From Deuterostichococcus epilithicus (lineage: Eukaryota > Chlorophyta > Trebouxiophyceae > Prasiolales > Stichococcaceae): a stretch of DNA of 64,000 bases. Positions within the stretch are counted from its first letter, which is position 1; every line of letters starts with the position of its first letter. Below, piece by piece: positions 32,486-45,188 of the stretch. The notes below the pieces were generated by a model. The model saw only the letters and a list, made by a program, of their open reading frames with translations. It ran no database searches and was not told the DNA's origin. The stretch spans positions 2,232,001 through 2,296,000 of the forward strand of contig JAVTLE010000014.1 in the NCBI GenBank assembly GCA_033439295.1. The letters run 5' to 3'. The position numbers and the translations under genes are program-made.

Positions 32486-34248
32486 TCAGTCCTCTGGCAC
32501 AAACCGGCTCTTTCTTGCGCCAGTGAGCAGGCGCTGGATGATCTGGCCATACGCCTTCGGTTTTGTCAATGCCCGAATGTATGTGCCCTTGCTGGCGCCC
32601 TCCTGCGGCACCTGACGCTCAACAAGCATCGCATTGAAACAAGCAGCGTTTGGGTTGATGATGCAGTGCTTGCAACTACGTGTCATACGACCTTACAGGT
32701 ATTTTAGATCGATCATTACTCCCTACAGCCATGCCGCCCTGGCAAGGCATGGCACACCTTGCGGATGAGAGGCACCAGGTACTGTGCAACATCCCCTGGC
32801 TCCTCGGCAAGGCAGTTGATGAAGAACCTGAGCATTTAGAGGAAAGGTTCAACGTCGAGACCGAGCATAGGAAGCTGACAACAGCATCTCGGCAAATCAA
32901 GCCTTATGCGCAGCTTTTGCACGTCGTACCTGGAGACCTTCGATGAGTCGACTCCAGCCATCAGCAGCTCTGCGAGATGCGCAGCACGCAGCATCAATCC
33001 TCGATGCACAGTATCAATCCAATGCTGCGCACCATGCCCAGTGCAGTGCACACTGACAGTACCTGCCGCCAGCACTGCAGCGAAAACAGGGCGGTTCTGC
33101 CGCTCAACAACTCACCTGTCGTGACCATGCCTGGGCTGAGGTTGTGGATGACGACATTGTCCAGCTTTTGCATCTTCAGCTCGGCGCTGAGGCTTTTTTG
33201 AAACTGCGCCAACCCGCGCTTGGTGCTGCCGTAAGCTGCAAAGCGCGGCGTTGCACCGCCGTCCGCTCCGGCGCCTGTTGCCACGGGGAGGGATCCAGGC
33301 CTGGGCTGGCGATGGGGCGTCATGTCGCATGACGACGCAAATTCGACAGGGCAGCGCAGACAATTGTGTGCTCCACTCACCGTCCATCAGGAAGATATGG
33401 CCCCCTGAGGGCTGGTCCCGCATGACGCGGATGGCCTGCAGGTTTGCACAACGCATGTCACTGCAGCAATGCCCTTTCACCCTCTCTGAATTTAACCCTC
33501 CCTGGTACCACGATGTATGCCAAAAACAGGCTCGCCCACCTCTCTGCAACAAAGCATTGTGCCCAACGTGTTTGTCTCCACGATGCTGATGAGGTCCTGA
33601 ACGTTGTTCTCCGCCAAGGGCACGTAGCTGCGCGCAGCAGAGCGGCAAAGTTGTGCACGAAAGGCGTGTCAATCAGGATCTCGGTGCCGACTAGGTTTCA
33701 CCCTGTCTGTCCTCCTGTCTATGGTACACTGCTCACTGCTCAGAGCTCGCCTGTAGCCGTTGCTGCCGGCGTTGTTGATCCACAGGTCAACGGTGCCGAA
33801 GCTCTGCCTCGCAAACTTGGCTAGCCGCGTGACGTCGGCGGGCTTCGCCACATTTGCTGAAATGCCCTTCACGCTGCCGTAACTGGTGCGCTGCTTGCCA
33901 CCTGACTGCAGCGCCTTGACAGTCTCCGACACCCGGGCATCCGACCTCGAGCACACGCAGACGTTGTCTCCCGCCTCCAGGAATGCCTCCGCCAATGCCC
34001 GCCCGACACCTGAGCGCGGCGACACGAGGTTGTCTCCCCTTTGCTGTGTCCGGCAGCACCTCAACCCTAAAGGCCCTTCAATGCCAGTAGAGACACTGCG
34101 CAAGAGTACCTTTGGTGGAGCCTGTGATGACGACATTGTAGGGCGCAGCTAGAGCGGTGTTGGCACACACGATGCGCGCGCGGTGCGCGGGTCGCTGCAG
34201 CTGCCGGGTGCGGGCTGGACCTGCGAGCCCAGAGTTCGTCTCAGACAT
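32486..34248 (-). CDS. NOL: NOL-type chlorophyll(ide) b reductase
   Basis: Eight exons on the minus strand: 34248-34110, 34009-33751, 33627-33540, 33435-33381, 33274-33116, 32969-32930, 32827-32758, 32611-32486; in phase, 311 residues. The Arg-rich start MSETNSGLAGPARTRQLQRP to RIVCAN fits a plastid transit peptide. The short-chain dehydrogenase signatures are VVITGSTKGVGRALAEAFL (cofactor loop, 42-49), DLWINNAGSNGY, MDGAGADGGATP and the catalytic AAYGSTKRGLAQFQ. HNLSPGMVTT, FFINCLAEEPGDVAQYLVP and KGTYIRALTKPKAYGQI are specific to NOL/NYC1. It reduces chlorophyll b to 7-hydroxymethyl chlorophyll a, the first step of chlorophyll b breakdown and antenna turnover. It lacks NYC1's membrane extension. 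The intron after exon 2 uses a GC donor (TACAG|GCGAGC). Confidence 0.93.
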
Positions 34249-35098
34249 TGTCAGTCGCAGTCACGCAAGATCGATGCAACAAGGTTCTGCTGCGCTTGCA
34301 TGATGCCGCATGCAAATAAATTGAGCAGATCCATGCGTTCACCTGCAGATCCAAACAGTTGCCTCTGCAGAATCACTGCGTTGCATTGGTGGCAATTCAT
34401 GCCGTCTGGCGCCACCGACAAATGACCTGAGAGCTTCTGCACTCGTGCGAATGTTATTGAAATTTGCTGTTGGCTCACACACGACGTGGCACTGCTCCCT
34501 TAGCTCTTGTATCGCCAGTTCTGTTACAGAATTCTTCTAAAGTCACCGTCGACTCATCGAAACACTCGCCCGAGTTCGTGTGGCGGGGGGTGGCAGCTTG
34601 CAAAATGGATAACGCCCTGCTGAAAGCTTCATTTCCCTTTGCACAGCTGCTTCGGTGCTTTTGCACGTTTGCACAGCCTAAGAGACACCTTGACAGGCGT
34701 GCCTGCAGCATTACTGCCGCTGCAGCCTGTTCGCAGCCTCGGAGACACGCGACGCCTGCAGAGCCCGCGTTGACACCAGCAGCTTCTCGATCTTGTTCTA
34801 GTCGCATTTGTTCGGTGTCACGAGCGTCTCAGAGGTCAATTTCGTGATATCTCCGACTTCAGGCCACGGCGAAAACAGGCGGCGGCTGGGGTGAGGCTTT
34901 ACGCTGCTGCTCCAAAAGTTGCGCTGGCAACTGGGGTTGAACACAACTCAGCGCGGCGAGTGGGGCCAGCAGCTCCGCGACGCGGCCCTCCTGCCGCTGC
35001 AGACTGCCGTGGCCGCCGCGGCAGCGCTGCCCGACGCCACCGAGCANCACCGCGGCCGCGCCGCAGCCGCGTGACGCCGGCGCCGCCGGGCCGCAACA
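34249..35098. promoter_or_regulatory. Divergent intergenic region, NOL / GTE
   Basis: About 850 bp between two outward-facing starts. The right part (34900-35098) is very GC-rich with one N at 35047 and probably contains the GTE 5' leader. No coding similarity was found. Confidence 0.4.
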
Positions 35099-38000
35099 AT
35101 GTCTGCCAGCGTGCAGCGGCGCGCCCTGGAGGACGAGCTGCGGCTGGTGCTGGAGCAGAAGGCCACCATCGAGGCGCAGCTGGCGGCACTGCGCAGCGGC
35201 GGTCGGGGCATGTCACAGCAGAAGTCGCTGAAGCGGAGCAGTGCCGCCATACCCCCTAAGACGCATGTGCCGCCCACTAAGAAGCAGAAGGTGGGCGGCG
35301 TGGAACGGGCTCCATCTCATCGAGCACGGGTGTGAGGTCATGCTTCAAGCGTCCTCTGGGCCCAAAACCGTTTATTGAAACCATGTTGCAGAGCGCTGCA
35401 ACATGGCAGCGGCAGATGAGGCACATCACGGGTTGCCACAGGTGGAGGACCGGCAGAAGCGCATCCAGAGCCTGTGGGGCCAGATGAACACGGTGCTGAA
35501 GCAGGTCAGCAAGCAGCGCGACGCGACGCACTTCCTGACGCCGGTCGACGCCGAGAAGCTGAAGGCAGGACACATGCCCTATTCTGCTGACTGCCATCCT
35601 TCTGGTGTCCAACGTTGACTGAGTGAACTTGTGAATGAGCAAGCAAGCTGGCTTGCTCTTGGCGCTGGATTCTGCCAGTCGCAGACCCAGGTGTTGAACA
35701 AGTGCAGGTGCCTGACTACTATAAGATCATCAAGCACCCCATGGACCTGGGTACAGTGAAGCAGAAGCTGGAGTCGCGGCCAGAAAAGGGGCAGGACCGC
35801 CTGTACACAAATCCCTACGAATTTTGCGCAGACGTCCGGCAGGCAAGTCCAGCAGCAGACTGTGTTTGCTTTGCTGGCAGATTAACACCGCCATCTGCAT
35901 GGAGCCCGGTTCAGCAGCTGGTGCACTTCGGCCGCGTGTCAAAGCCGAGCTTGAGGCATCGCGCAGCCAGCACCGGTGGCGGACGTCAAACCACCGGCGC
36001 CGCTGCAGGTATGGACCAACTGCCGGCTGTACAATCCGGAGGGGCACCCAGTGCGGCAGATGGGGGACCGGCTGAGCGATGCCTGGGAGAAGAAGTGGCA
36101 CGCTTCCCAGATCGAGGCCAAGTGGGAGGCGCTCATGCGGGAAGAGAAGGAGGAGGAGGCATGTCCCCCCTTTCCTTGGGTTTCACACAAACCCTCGTCA
36201 TGCTCATTGTCAGCGGCTGGTGCATTGCCGTGGTCCTGCACGAGCGCGCCATGCAGCGAGGCTGGCCGCCTGCAGGCCCAGCCGGCTTGCACCGCTGCAA
36301 GCAGCCGGTGGGCTGCACAGTCTCGGCTGTCTGCACCGCGCATTGTACGAGGCTGCTGCACCAGCAGCACTCTAAGGATGGTGGCATCTTTTCAGCCTAG
36401 CTGTCCGAGCACCACGCCGTGCGATGGCTCTGCCATGGCTGGGCCGCACTCTGCAGTCTACACCTGACTCAGCCCTTGGCTGTACACGCAGCTGGGTCCG
36501 GCGATTGTGCCCCACCGGGTGAAGGAGATGGGCGCGGAGCTGCGGGAGCTGAACCAGCTGGTGGCGGCCGGCCCTGGCGGCGTGCCTTCTGGCCCCCGGG
36601 AGATGACCTTCGAGGACAAGCGCCGCCTCAGCCAGCAGCTCGGCACGCTACCCGGCGAGGTGCTCCCGTTGTTCCTTCGCCCCTGGACCAGCGACCAAAT
36701 GCAGAGCAGCAGTGGCATTTCGGCTTCGAGACTTGCAGCTGCAGGGCTGGTCTCGGCCTGTGGGTTGCCAGACAGCGATTCGCCCGTCGATGCACAAGCG
36801 GATGCGAAAATGCCTTTTCCTCCTCGCATAAGTGCACACTCTGATGGCGCATCTGACAGGCTGTGTGACCGCGCAGAGGCTGCTGCGGGTGCTGGAGATC
36901 GTGGCCAAGTCGGCAGCGGCGCCAGTGAACGAGGAAGGGGAGGCAGAGGTGGACATCGATGCGCTGGACAACGCCACACTGCTGGAGTTGGAGGACTACG
37001 TCAACAGCGTGCTTGACGTGCGCGCTTTTTGTTGTTTTGTGCCGCTCCTTCTTGCGTGAGACTCCCCTTCACGCTGCACTCTGGGCCATCGCATCTGGGC
37101 CCGCGAGCTGGACTGGGCACAGGCGCCAGCGCATGCGCGTCGGGCGCTGTGGAGCTCAGATCAGGCGGCACTGCAGCGCTCTGCAGTCAGCCGGGTTGTA
37201 TCTACAGGCACGGCGTCTCATGACGGTGGCGCAGCAGCTGTCAGTGGCGTGTCACGCTGTTTTTCACGGCCCCCTGTGCTGTGCCGGCAGGACCTGAACA
37301 AGAAGCAGGAGGCCGGCAAGCCGGCCAACCCGAAGCAGCCGCAGCAGGCAGGGGCGCAGGGGGCGGGGGAGCAGGAGACGACATCGCGGCCACTAGACGG
37401 CGGTGGCGGTGGCGCCAACGGCGCGGCGCCCGCGCCGGGCGCCACCGCCGGCAAGAGCCCCGCGGGTGGCGGCGCACAGGCTCCCTCCACGGCGCAGCGC
37501 GGCTCCGCCTCTCGCAGCAGCGCCTCCAGCGGTGGGTGGTCTTTCGCTGCCAATACTTGCAGCACGCGATGCTGCTTTCACGCCACCTTGCTGCCCTGAG
37601 GCCACCTTGCAGAGTGGTAAAGTCAGTTGCGGCTGGCGTCGTGTATCGGCCGCCCAGTTGCAGCAACAGATGGTGTCTGCATCGCGACGGCTGCATTGCA
37701 CCGTCTCACCTCCAATCATGAAGGCATGCGTGTTGAGGAGCACGTGACTGGTGCTGCAGACTCGTCCAGCTCGTCGGACAACTCGATGGGGGAGGTGGGC
37801 TCTAAGCATGAGGGCGGCTCCTCTGGCGATGGCGGCGGTGGCGCTAAACGTGCGTGCCTATTCCCTTTTGCGAAAAGTGCAGTTGCAGCCGCGTGGCAGG
37901 GAGGTCGTGCAGGCTCAGCCACACGCCCGCAATGACGGCAACAGAACCTACAAGGCACCAACTATGAATGGCCCTTCGTGCCTGGAGATTGCTGCTACTG

Positions 38001-39665
38001 GGAGTGTTTGACACTTGCCAAGATGGAGTGGCCAGCCGGCCACTCATGAAGCAGAAACTGAGTGGCGCTGCAGGCGCTGAAACGGCGGCGGATCAGTCGA
38101 CACTGGTGTCTGCGACACACCCTCAGCAGGCGCCGCCCATCTACCAGCCGAAGTCGCGAAAGGTGCTTGCGCCGTTGCCTTGCCACGCGTGTTCGTTCGT
38201 GCCATGCCAGCATCAGAGACTGAGCTACAATCACAGGTCCTAACCTAGTGTATTGCCAGTGCTCTGCTGCGCATGCTAGTCGGACAGCCGCACTCCGAGT
38301 CAATGACACTATCAGCACAGCGCTGAACAGCTGCTCACAGGATGCTTGTGCGGGGGCTGTTGTGCAGGACGTGCAGCTGCAGAACGAGGGCGCCTGGGGC
38401 GCGCTTGCTGCTGCCAAGCCGGCGGAGGCGGCCACGGCTAAGCAAGGCCCCGCCAAGCCGGCAGACGGCAGCGGCGGCGCCGCCGGCAGCGGCCCGGGCT
38501 CCTCCGCGCCCGGGGAGCAGGACGCGCTGTGGTCCGAGTTCGCCAGCCGCGAGCAGCAGCAGCGCAAGCGGGAGGCTGAGAAAGCTGCCGAGGAGGAGAA
38601 GCGGCGAGCCGAGAAGGCCAAGGTGGGCAGTCGGCTCTCGGCTCTTGCCTCTGGGGACGCTAGCGTCGAATCGTGACGGCAGGCCCTCTGGCTGCTCTGG
38701 GGCTGCAGCTCGTCGCACTGTGGTGTCTGCTGCGAACAATGCCCAGCTGAGCGGCAGGCGTCCAGCAACACGAGGCATGTCGAGACTGCCATGCAGCGTG
38801 GTATGCCGCAAGATGCTCTTGAGCAGAAGGCGCAAGTGCAGCCAGCCAGCCAGCTCGTCAGGCGTGTTCTGTTTCTCCGTTTAGTCGTGCAGTTTGCGAG
38901 GAGCGCTCGGGCAGGTGGACGCAAGCATGTGCAGGCTGCACACAGTCGAGCGAGTTGCTGCATCCTATCTGCGGCGCTTCCAAGTATCTTGGGACGGCTC
39001 GTGCGTTGTTCTTGTCAGGCGGAGGAGCAGGCGTGGAGGAAAGCACCCGATGCAGACTGCACAATGATCACTCGTTCGCGACTGCCTCTCTTCGACTAAC
39101 ATCCCCCGCCTTGCAAAGCTCAGTACCCTCCTGCAGGCAGAGGAGGAGGTGCGGAGGGAGGCGGACGCACGGCGGGCGGCCTCGGAGGCGGAGGCGGAGG
39201 CGGAACGCGCCAAGGCTGCAGAGTCAAAGGCTCGCGCTGACGCGGAGCTGGAGGAGCAGCGCCAGCGTGAGATGCAGGCGCTGCACACCGACGCAACCGA
39301 CCTCGCTGGGCCCCAGGTGTGCAATCTGCCTGGTCGCCCGCGGCTCAGCATGCTGTCAGCATGCTGTGTTCTCGTCCTGCGGTTCCCTCTTACTCCTCCG
39401 GCCGAGAGCTCAGTGCGCCCCTTCCCACCAACAACCTGTCCACTGAAGCTACTTCCGGCAGCCCAACTGCTTCAACATGTTTGTGGCTGATCTGGCGCCT
39501 GCGTGACGCGCTCTGCAGGACACTGGGCGGTTGGAGGGCGGCGGCGGCAATGCGCTGGCGGCGCTGGGCCTGGTTGCGCAGGGCGACGACGACGACGACG
39601 ACGATGATGAGGACGACGAGGACGAAGATATGGCGGACGCTGAGAAGGAGGAGGGGGAGGCTTGA
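35099..39665 (+). CDS. GTE/BET-family bromodomain and NET protein
   Basis: Twelve exons: 35099-35290, 35442-35564, 35708-35842, 36009-36158, 36492-36659, 36877-37017, 37291-37531, 37760-37849, 38074-38162, 38368-38622, 39137-39316, 39519-39665; in phase, 636 residues. The bromodomain (about 80-175) shows FLTPVD, VPDYYKIIKHPMDLGTVKQK, YEFCADVRQ and VWTNCRLYNPEGH; the Asn of NCRLYN is the acetyl-lysine contact. The NET domain (about 236-300) shows MTFEDKRRLSQQLGTLP and VDIDALDNATLLELEDYVN. The tail has Ser/Gly-rich linkers, a long Glu/Lys/Arg coiled-coil (QQQRKREAEKAAEEEKRRA) and an Asp/Glu-only end. BET proteins read acetylated histones and recruit transcription machinery. Three consecutive introns (after exons 2, 3 and 4) need GC donors: AAG|GCAGGA, CAG|GCAAGT, GAG|GCATGT. 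An extra exon near 39017 is possible. Confidence 0.92.
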
Positions 39666-40140
39666 GCCTGGCACTTTTGATCTGTGCCTGCCGCTGAGCC
39701 GTGTGGCCATTCATGCATGGCACTGTCATCACTGCAACAGCCTGGGGTCCAGGAGGGAATCGTTCGGCGAGGAGAGCAATTTCGCAGCCAGGTCGCACGA
39801 AATCCTATCGCAGCAGCCATGTCTAGGTGGCCGTGCAGCTGCTGTGTCTCATTGCCAGTGCAGACCGTCCAGCTGAAGGTCCCGTCACAGGGCGCCGTAC
39901 GGTTTCAGGCACACCATTTTGGTTTGGGCGCTTTGCCCATGTATCGAGCGTGGAGTTGAGCTGCTTTCACCACCGTGACAAAAATGTAATGACAGACAGG
40001 GTGCAGGGAATTCCACAATAAGTCAATCCAGGCGAGACCGCAGAGCTACCTAGCTTACGTGATACACAAGAGCCTTGCTCTTGAGGAGCTCTGCTGTAGA
40101 TGCAGTCAAAACATCAGCAGGCACCTATGCCACAATTGCC
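39666..40140. other. Convergent intergenic region, GTE / RRM-like gene
   Basis: About 475 bp between two converging genes. No feature recognised. Confidence 0.35.
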
Positions 40141-43100
40141 TCACGCCATCTTGAGGTTCCGGTATGCCCTGTTTGACGAGCCGTTGAGCCTTTGCACAAC
40201 AGGCGCAGAGTTCAGCGCGGTGATGGTCTCGCACTTCGACTTTTCCTCAGCGTCCAGCTTCAGCTGCGACTCGTGCAGCCCCAGCTTCATGGCGTTGCCC
40301 TGTGCAGCAGGAAAGCTACATGTCGGCCGTCGCTGCCGGTGCCGTCACCACTGATCACAGAGTGAGATGTCCAAGTCAAGTCCAGCCTGGGACACTGCTC
40401 TATGCAGAGCAGGGGAGTAGGTGGATCTGCACCTGCCGCCACAGCTCCGCGCGGTGCACCTCGTTGGCGGCCAGCAGCCTGCGCAGCTTCTGCGCCGCCG
40501 CCTCATCGCAAGAGGGAGGCTGCGAGCCGGGTGTCAGCGCCGGGATGTCGACGATCGCCAGCTTGCCGCACGGCTTGCTGCTGTGCGGCAAGCTGCTGGC
40601 CCCGCTGTTGCCTGGCTGCTCGTAGCCGGCGGCGCCCGGTCCGAAGACCTCCTCCAGCGCCAGATCGTACAGCTTTTGAGAGCCCGAGGGCGGCCCTGCA
40701 GCGACACCGGTGGCCTCAGGGCATCAGCCACAGGGCCCGGCACAGCGTGCAGGCCTGGTGCCGGGCAGCACAGCTGTTTACTGCACTGCAAGGCCAAGCG
40801 ATGGAGCTGCTGGACGCGGCCATTTCCGACAGGGCACTCAGGAGGCCCTGCGGCTGCGAGGCAGAGTCCGCGAAAGTTGCCAGGGAGCACCTGGCCGGGC
40901 GACGCTGGCCTCCACAGGCCGCGGCGTGCCGTGCATGACGAAGATGCACCTGCGTACGAGGCCAGTCAGACATAAGACCGGAGTGGGCGTGAGGCGGGCA
41001 CATGCAAGAGCCCTGCTGCAAGCCTGAGCCATCTGGCCGCATAGCTGTGCAGCTGACTGTGCGTGTGCAATGCCGAGGCGCAAAGTGACGTTGCAGGTGT
41101 ACAAGGGCAACTCAGCGCACGCACTCGTTGAGGTCGCGCATCACGAAGCTGGCCTTTCTCGGCTCCTTCAGCGTTACCAGCAGGTGGCCATAGGGCTTGC
41201 CCGACACTGCCGACGGCACGGCCACCACCTGTGGCGTCAGGGCCCTCGGTCAGATTACACGCCTCCTCACTCTGTCGCGGCCAGATGCTCCGTCCAATGA
41301 ACAGGGAACGCACGACGCTGTCTTTCAGAGCAGCAGAGCACGGCTGACAAGGCAGCCCATGGACCGAGTCGGTAGGAGTATGCCGTGACCGTATGGCAAT
41401 GCAACCGTCGAGCATCAGCAAAAATTATGGCCACCAATGGCCAGGGGCGGGCACAGCCTCGGAGGGCGCACCCGAGGGTCGTCTGTGAACTGCTCAAAAG
41501 CGGTCTTGACCATCTGCAGGTCGGTGGCCGGCGATATGCCCTTTAGCCACATGTAGCTCTTTTTGAGTCGCCTGCCGCGCGCCCGCGTCGCGGCGTGCGC
41601 CCCGCCGGCATCACCCGCGGGAGCCACAGCTGCTGCTGCTTCGGCGACGACGACGGCGCTGGGCGCTGGGATCTTCTTTGCCTGGTGCACAATGCCACAT
41701 CCCAAACTTCACCAGGGTGATGCGGCTGTGCCCTACGCAGTGTGACCGATGAGACAGCTGGACAGCAACGCAACTCTCATGCCATAGCGAGATGACTGCC
41801 AGGCTGCGTTAGTGAAGGTCGACCACGCATGATGGCAAGAAGAGCACGTGTGCGGTGGGAGCGGGGGCGAGGGGCGCACTGCGCGGTAGCGGGCGAGCCA
41901 GGCGACGAGCGCGGCGCGCTGGCGGCCCTGCATCGCAGCCTTGGCGGCGTCCAGCCGCGCCGCCACCAGCCGCCAGTGCAGCGCCATCTCGAATTCGATG
42001 CTGTTGGGCTGCGGCAGCACGAGTGGAGCATTAGACACCGGACCATTGCCAGCAGACGGAGTGCGAGGCGCCACCAAGCCTCAGACACCATGCTCAGGCA
42101 CCACAGCGGCAGGTTCGAGCCTGTTGCATGCACAGCGGGACAGCAACGCCGGCACGGACCAGGAGAAGCCGGATGTCGGAACAGTGGCGCTTGCGTGGCA
42201 CGGCGCCGCCAGTGAAGCAACCGCGCAACTCGAGAAGCACTTTGATCTGACTAGCGATGTAAACTACCGTCACGGTCGTTCTGGTGCGTCAGCAGGTGGT
42301 TGCTGCGCACCTGCACGAAGTGCGCAGAGGTGGGCGGCAGGCGCAAGTGGCCTGGCAGCTCGGCGTTGGCGTCGGTGCCCCAGGGGCAGTCCCGCCAGCG
42401 TGGCCAGTGCGCCAGCAGCGGCCGCGGCGGCCCCGCGCACGTGCCCACCAGGTAAAGCGTCTGCATCCTGCACCAAAGACATCGCAGAGTCTCTGCCATT
42501 CCATTGGTCTGCGCGCCAAGCCAAACCCGGCACATGCCAAGACCCCGTCGCTCCAGGCCGTCGTGCATCCGCCTGTCATGCACCTGCATCCTGTCGCAGG
42601 TGCGCCGCCACACAGGCTGAGCGGTGCTGTGCTGTGAAGTGCCTGCCCTCAGAATACAACGAGCAGGCGACACGAGAAGCCAGGGAGATGCGCGCACGCA
42701 GGGACGCACTTGGGGAAGGCGAGGGCGGCGTCGCGCGAGCTGATGAACTGGAGGCAGGCCCAGCCGGCGCGCACGATGCCCGCCTCGCCGGCATCCCTGT
42801 CCAGCTGCACGTCCGCAAAGCACACCTCCTGCGAGCAGTGGCATGGCAGCCGATTGGGCAGGCACCGGCGGGCAGGCTGTTGCCTCGAGAGTCACGACTG
42901 CGAGCAATGTCTACTTGACACGCGCCATCCCATCAGCAGCCAGTCAGATGGTGATGCGTTTTATGGTTGACACTGTTCCGGAGTCCTCAGCAATCGATGC
43001 CTCCGCCCCCCTGCAGCAACGAGCCGCAAGTTTGAGACTTTGCAAGCAAACTGATGTGTGTCTCCATGCTAGCGCCAGGCGCACCCGCAGGCCAGGCAGC

Positions 43101-44071
43101 CGGGCGTGCAGCGCTTTGCGCAGCGCCTCCCGGTCGGTGAAGGCGCCAATGTTGTCAAGGCACACCAGGTGGCCGCCGCTGATGTCCAGGTCCTTGGGCC
43201 CAGGTCCCGCATGACCCTGCGGGTCAAGGCATTGACACGATGAGATGCACCTGTGTACTGTGTTTGTGTACTGTGTACTCTGTGAATTTCTTGAGACATT
43301 GTGTTTTGGTGATGCGTTGGCACCATGCAGGGGCTTGCCATGACCAGCCGGTTGAGCGGACGAACGAAGCCTGGCTCCACTGCAGCTCGGCAGCCCAGCT
43401 ACACTAGCCATTTGATGAGAGAGTTCTGTATGCAAGACATGAGAAGTGCGCGACGAGACCCACTGCTTCGGGATGATGAAGCCCTTCTGGAGCGGCTGTG
43501 CCATGCCGGCCCGCGCCTCAATCGTCTTTGGTGCCTGCTCGGTGATTGTCCGCGAATGCCTGCAGTCAATTGCAGGCGAATGATTTCAACGTTCGACCAC
43601 CCACGCAAAACTTCCATCCAAGCAAATGCGCAAGCTGAAAATGACCCCATCATTGCCTCAAAGCGTACGACTCGACTCACTTTGTTGAGGGCTCGGAACC
43701 CTTCCGCGCAGGCGTAGACTTGGCAGCAGGGCGCGCATGCGGCGCATCAGCAGCCTTTGAGTCGGGCTGCGCGGATTGCCTGGCTGCAGCCTGCGACTGT
43801 TTTGCACGAGAGGCGGCTGCACCCGACGGCGGCCGTGCTGCCGCCACTGCCTTTGTGGCAGGCCGCTGCGGTGCAGCCGCCGCACCCGCGGCCGCCTGCC
43901 TCTGGGCTGCTGCTGTGCTGCCGATTTGCGCCGAGGCCTGCGGCGCCGACTTGTGCAGCAGACCCATCCTGGGGTCCTGCGGCGGCCCTGCAGATGCGGG
44001 CGCCCACGAGTCGTTGCCACCAGGAGCGCCACTGCCCGATGCAGCTGTCCGCTGGCTGTGCGCGGTGCGCC

Positions 44072-44102
<31 letters not shown>

Positions 44103-44755
44103 ACTACGAAGGGGTGTGGCAGCCTGGCTCTGCTGGTGTCTAAGGCTTTGGCTCGGACTCCGGCTGGCCGGCCAAGTCTGAGCCGCTGCCGGCAGCGCAC
44201 TTGCAGTGCCTGCCTGCGGAGGCGGCGGCGGCATCTCACCACTACCATATTGCGCTGTGCCCGCCGTCACCGCCACAGCAGGGCGTGTGACACGGGCGGC
44301 TGGCACTGGTCGGGGAGCCAGGGTGTTGGCCGCAGGCTTAGGCGGCGCCGCGGGCCTGCTGCCACAGGCAGTGGCCACTGATGCCACCCCTGGTCGGGCA
44401 GCGCGAGCTGGTGCTGCTGCCGCTGCCGAGGCCGGCCGCTGCTGCTGATGTGCGGGGCTGGAGCGCGGCTGTGATGCTGTGGCACCCGCAGGCCTTTGAT
44501 CAGCCTTTTTCTGCAGCTGTTGTGCATCCGCCTGCCCCGGCTTGGCCATGGCTGGCTGCTGTCGCGGCGCCGGCTGAGCCTGCTGCTGCTGCTGCTGCCG
44601 CTGCGCCATTGTGCCGCTGCCCTGGCCGCCAGAGAGCGCGGCCTTCGGCCGCTGACCACCAGCCGGCGACTGGGACGGGGTGGGCAGCGGCGGGCGCCGC
44701 TTCGGCTCTGGCGCAAGGTCATCATCCTCCAGCAGGCCCTGCTGCTTTCGCTTGT
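40141..44755 (-). CDS. Q-rich protein with RRM-like folds, family not recognised
   Basis: The minus-strand model has a large first visible exon (about 44755-43682), then 43559-43460, 43216-43085, 42828-42710, 42467-42311, about 42030-41895, about 41680-41475, about 41215-41100, about 40845-40780, about 40708-40433 and 40302-40141. Phases agree wherever I checked. The first about 355 residues are low-complexity (QQQQQQAQPAPRQQP, a nine-Gln run, PPPPPQ). Next comes GFIIPKQW, then an RRM-like unit (GHLVCLDNIGAFTDREALRK, ending GWACLQFISSRDAALAFPK). TLYLVGTCAGPP, a helical segment (EFEMALHWRLVAARLDAAK) and a second RRM-like unit (SYMWLKGISPATDL, then YGHLLVTLKEPRKASFVMRD) follow. It ends in a helix-rich tail and KMA. 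An RNA-binding role is inferred from fold rhythm only. The start codon lies upstream of 44755 and was not found. Confidence 0.7.
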
Positions 44756-45188
44756 CGCCTGCCACCGGAGCAGCAGTGCCTCAAATAGGACGTTAGAAGG
44801 CAGCTTCTTGACAGTTGTTGGTGATCGCCAGCAGACTGCTACACAGATTTGACTAGGTACAAGCAACACAGTATGTGCCAGATGTCGGCATTCATTCACG
44901 ACATGGTTCACACTCGCTTGCTGAAGCTGACTCTCCATGTGGGAATACCTGCACGCGCCGGCGGTGCTGCAGTGCCGTGGTCCCTGCGGCCGGGACCAGC
45001 GAGAGATTGGACGCCTGCCCTGCTTGGTCCTGCGCCGCCATCACCCCTGGCTGCCTGCACCCACACAAGCCCCTCACATCATGCCGTCCCTTGTATGTTC
45101 GGCCTGACAGTGGGATGCGCACGACCACGATTTCAAATTTATTGGGCTCTGCAATGCCTTTGCGCCGGCCAATGTCATGTGCACACCC

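Noticed and set aside
43460-43680. SR-rich alternative frame in the RRM-like gene (SRSRRASSSRSSGSRR)
   Set aside because: It requires a different acceptor that breaks phase with the next conserved exon. The GFIIPKQW frame keeps phase through five following exons.
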